A stretch of 64,000 bases of DNA from Anaerocolumna sp. MB42-C2 (lineage in GTDB: Bacteria; Bacillota; Clostridia; Lachnospirales; Lachnospiraceae). Location: positions 372,001 through 436,000 of the forward strand of contig NZ_CP133190.1 in NCBI RefSeq assembly GCF_030913705.1. Reading direction: 5' to 3'. Made by a program: the position numbers and the translations under genes. Each line of letters opens with the position of its first letter. Position 1 is the stretch's first letter. Shown piece after piece: positions 62,894 to 64,000 of this stretch. A model generated the notes under the pieces. That model did not search any database and was not told the DNA's origin. It worked only from the letters and a program-made list of their open reading frames with translations.

Positions 62894-63487
62894 TCAATGA
62901 ATCTTATTAACAGCACTTTGATATTCATTTTTCAGGAATTTTTCGTCCATTTTATGTATAGGTATTACAGGGGTGGGTTCTCCTATAGTTTCTCTCAGTC
63001 TTTTCTCCATAACTAACAGATGCCGCCATTCACCGAATTTGTATGCAGTATTATAATAAGTCCCAACTTCGGTAAATCCATATTTTCTATGCAATGCGAC
63101 ACTGCTTTCATGGGGAACACAGATTAATGTGTAGATATTATATATTCCCTGCTTTTCTACAATATGAAATAGTGCTTCATATAATGCAGTTCCTATCCCT
63201 CTTCGGTGATATTTTTCATTTAAATAAACAGAACACTCACAATCCCATCCAAAAGCAGCTCTTTCCAAGTGAGGTGAACAATAGGCATATCCGGCAATCT
63301 CACCATCAATTAGACACACTAGCCATGGGAATTTATCCATAACTCTCTTCATACGTTCACGAAAAATTTCAACCGGAACTTTATCATATTCAAAAGTAAT
63401 AACTGTATTTAGGATATAAGGCTCATATATTTTATATATTTCCTTTGCATCTTCTAATTCTGCCATACGTATGACTACCTGACTCAT
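62894..63487 (-). CDS. GNAT family acetyltransferase, PAT/Bar-like
   Basis: 197 residues with GNAT motifs: EIYKIYEPYILNTVITFEYDKVPVEIF, then RRGIGTALYEALF (acetyl-CoA loop) and IYTLICVPHESSVALHRKYGFTEVGTYYNTAYKFGEWRHLLVMEKRL, the ending typical of phosphinothricin/methionine sulfone N-acetyltransferases. Ribosome-binding site AGAGGAG. The exact substrate is unknown. Confidence 0.88.
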   Translation of the reverse strand: MSQVVIRMAELEDAKEIYKIYEPYILNTVITFEYDKVPVEIFRERMKRVMDKFPWLVCLIDGEIAGYAYCSPHLERAAFGWDCECSVYLNEKYHRRGIGTALYEALFHIVEKQGIYNIYTLICVPHESSVALHRKYGFTEVGTYYNTAYKFGEWRHLLVMEKRLRETIGEPTPVIPIHKMDEKFLKNEYQSAVNKIH

Positions 63488-63895
63488 ATTAACTCCTCTT
63501 ATTAATATTTTATATAGATAATTGCGAAACTCAAAATTTGTATTAATATGACATGCGATTCATACAATTTTAGAGCTGAATCTTGCCCCTAAAGGCAACT
63601 GAAGCTATAAAATTCGTATGTATTGTATGGAATATTTAGATAACTATGTTGTTTCGCAATTACCTAATATGATTAGGGTGTCAAAAGGTTCTTCCCTAAA
63701 TTAATAATAATATTTGTACCTTGAAAATTTAACACAAACACAAATCAATCTCGATTATCTGGTATAATTGTATTATCAATTAACCATAGATGAGATATGA
63801 AAAAAGGCTTTTTCTCTAAAGGATTATAATCAATTTTCCATAGATAATAGTATATTTTCTTGTTTTGCATTTAGCATAAATATTTTCTTGTTTCC
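63488..63895. other. Gene-free stretch with a palindromic element
   Basis: About 400 bases holding the inverted-repeat element at 63519-63662 and a pair of short direct repeats (ATCAATTAACCATAGATGA near 63774, ATCAATTTTCCATAGATAA near 63829). An extended -10 sequence TGGTATAAT occurs near 63762 on the plus strand but leads into no gene. Confidence 0.5.
63519..63662. repeat. Inverted-repeat element, 144 bases, MITE-like
   Basis: TAATTGCGAAAC (63519-63530) and GTTTCGCAATTA (63651-63662) are perfect 12-bp ends. The inner part also folds: CATACAATTTTAGAGCT against AGCTATAAAATTCGTATG, and TTGCC/GGCAA at the tip. No open frame. No copy was noticed elsewhere in the window. Confidence 0.7.
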
Positions 63896-64000
63896 CTATT
63901 CTAATCCTTGATGCGTAAATATAAACGTTCCTATTCCTACTGCAATGGTTATATTTAATGAATCTACATCCGGAGATTGTGGGATACATATACTGGTTCC
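63896..64000 (-). CDS. C-terminal end of a probable SpoU/TrmH-type RNA methyltransferase
   Basis: Thirty-four codons read in from the right edge to a TAG at 63896-63898. The ending ICIPQSPDVDSLNITIAVGIG resembles motif 3 of SpoU-type methyltransferases (IP...SLNVSVAAGI), which carries the knot and SAM-binding residues. The identification rests on this short stretch only. Confidence 0.5.
   Translation of the reverse strand, partial: GTSICIPQSPDVDSLNITIAVGIGTFIFTHQGLE

Noticed and set aside
1-64000. CRISPR array, tRNA, rRNA, tmRNA, SRP RNA
   Set aside because: No regularly spaced repeats with spacers, and no tRNA cloverleaf, rRNA or other standard RNA was recognised anywhere.

Overview
The window looks like a chromosomal segment of a low-GC, spore-forming, anaerobic Firmicute of the Lachnospiraceae (Clostridium cluster XIVa, the Clostridium phytofermentans neighbourhood). 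This rests on gene order (ylxM-ffh-rpsP-khpA-rimM-trmD-rplS-lepB-rbgA-rnhB; mreB-mreC-mreD-PBP2-minC-minD-minE-rodA; the ylmE-sepF-ylmG-ylmH-divIVA division cluster), on spoIVA, on strong AGGAGG ribosome-binding sites, and on family types typical of that group (a very long PBP2, PII-like/DUF1538 pair, methionine gamma-lyase-like protein, DUF4321). Species is an inference. Nearly all genes lie on the minus strand; the plus-strand genes are in three small islands (11692, 40830, 48687-53126), which also hold most of the accessory features.

Layout: 1-2822 is a gapN-type aldehyde dehydrogenase (cut by the window edge), a solo BlaI-type repressor with a recognisable operator, and palindromic or MITE-like DNA. 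2823-11358 is an AAA/DUF4143 ATPase, rluD-lspA-aroB, the divIVA/ylm division cluster and an HlyD-like membrane protein. 11359-14986 has a palindromic repeat pair, a DUF378 protein, and a tandem-PII protein overlapping a duplicated DUF1538 membrane protein. 14987-26655 is the cell-shape and septum-placement block (carboxypeptidase, mgsA, rodA, minEDC, PBP2, mreDCB, radC, DUF4321). 26908-34463 carries a methionine gamma-lyase-like enzyme, miaA, mutL and mutS. 34666-40434 carries rnhA, two unrecognised coupled genes, a phosphoesterase, a membrane-anchored MutS homologue and an NlpC/P60 wall hydrolase. 40830-53126 mixes an MFS transporter of different base composition, spoIVA, gpsA-plsY-der, a DUF512 radical SAM protein, a GNAT, rfbB, a MerR-methyltransferase fusion and a divergent Prs. 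53241-62772 is the ribosome/SRP/secretion superoperon. The window ends with a GNAT, a palindromic element and the tail of a probable SpoU-type RNA methyltransferase.

Most genes are well-known housekeeping families. The unusual material is mainly non-coding: at least two dispersed palindromic repeat families (one at 11417, 11511, 28309 and 60801; one at 51688 and 58432), several solitary inverted-repeat elements, a run of three hairpins between khpA and rimM, a structured rplS leader, a perfect dyad overlapping the ylxM-ffh promoter start, a 19-bp-spacer promoter in front of rfbB, and an almost C-free tract near 48450. Among proteins the best candidates for new biology are the tandem-PII/DUF1538 pair, the MerR-methyltransferase fusion, and the unknown gene pair at 35303-36404. 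No CRISPR array, rRNA, tRNA, intact insertion sequence or prophage was recognised. Family calls are from reading motifs by eye; no database search was possible.
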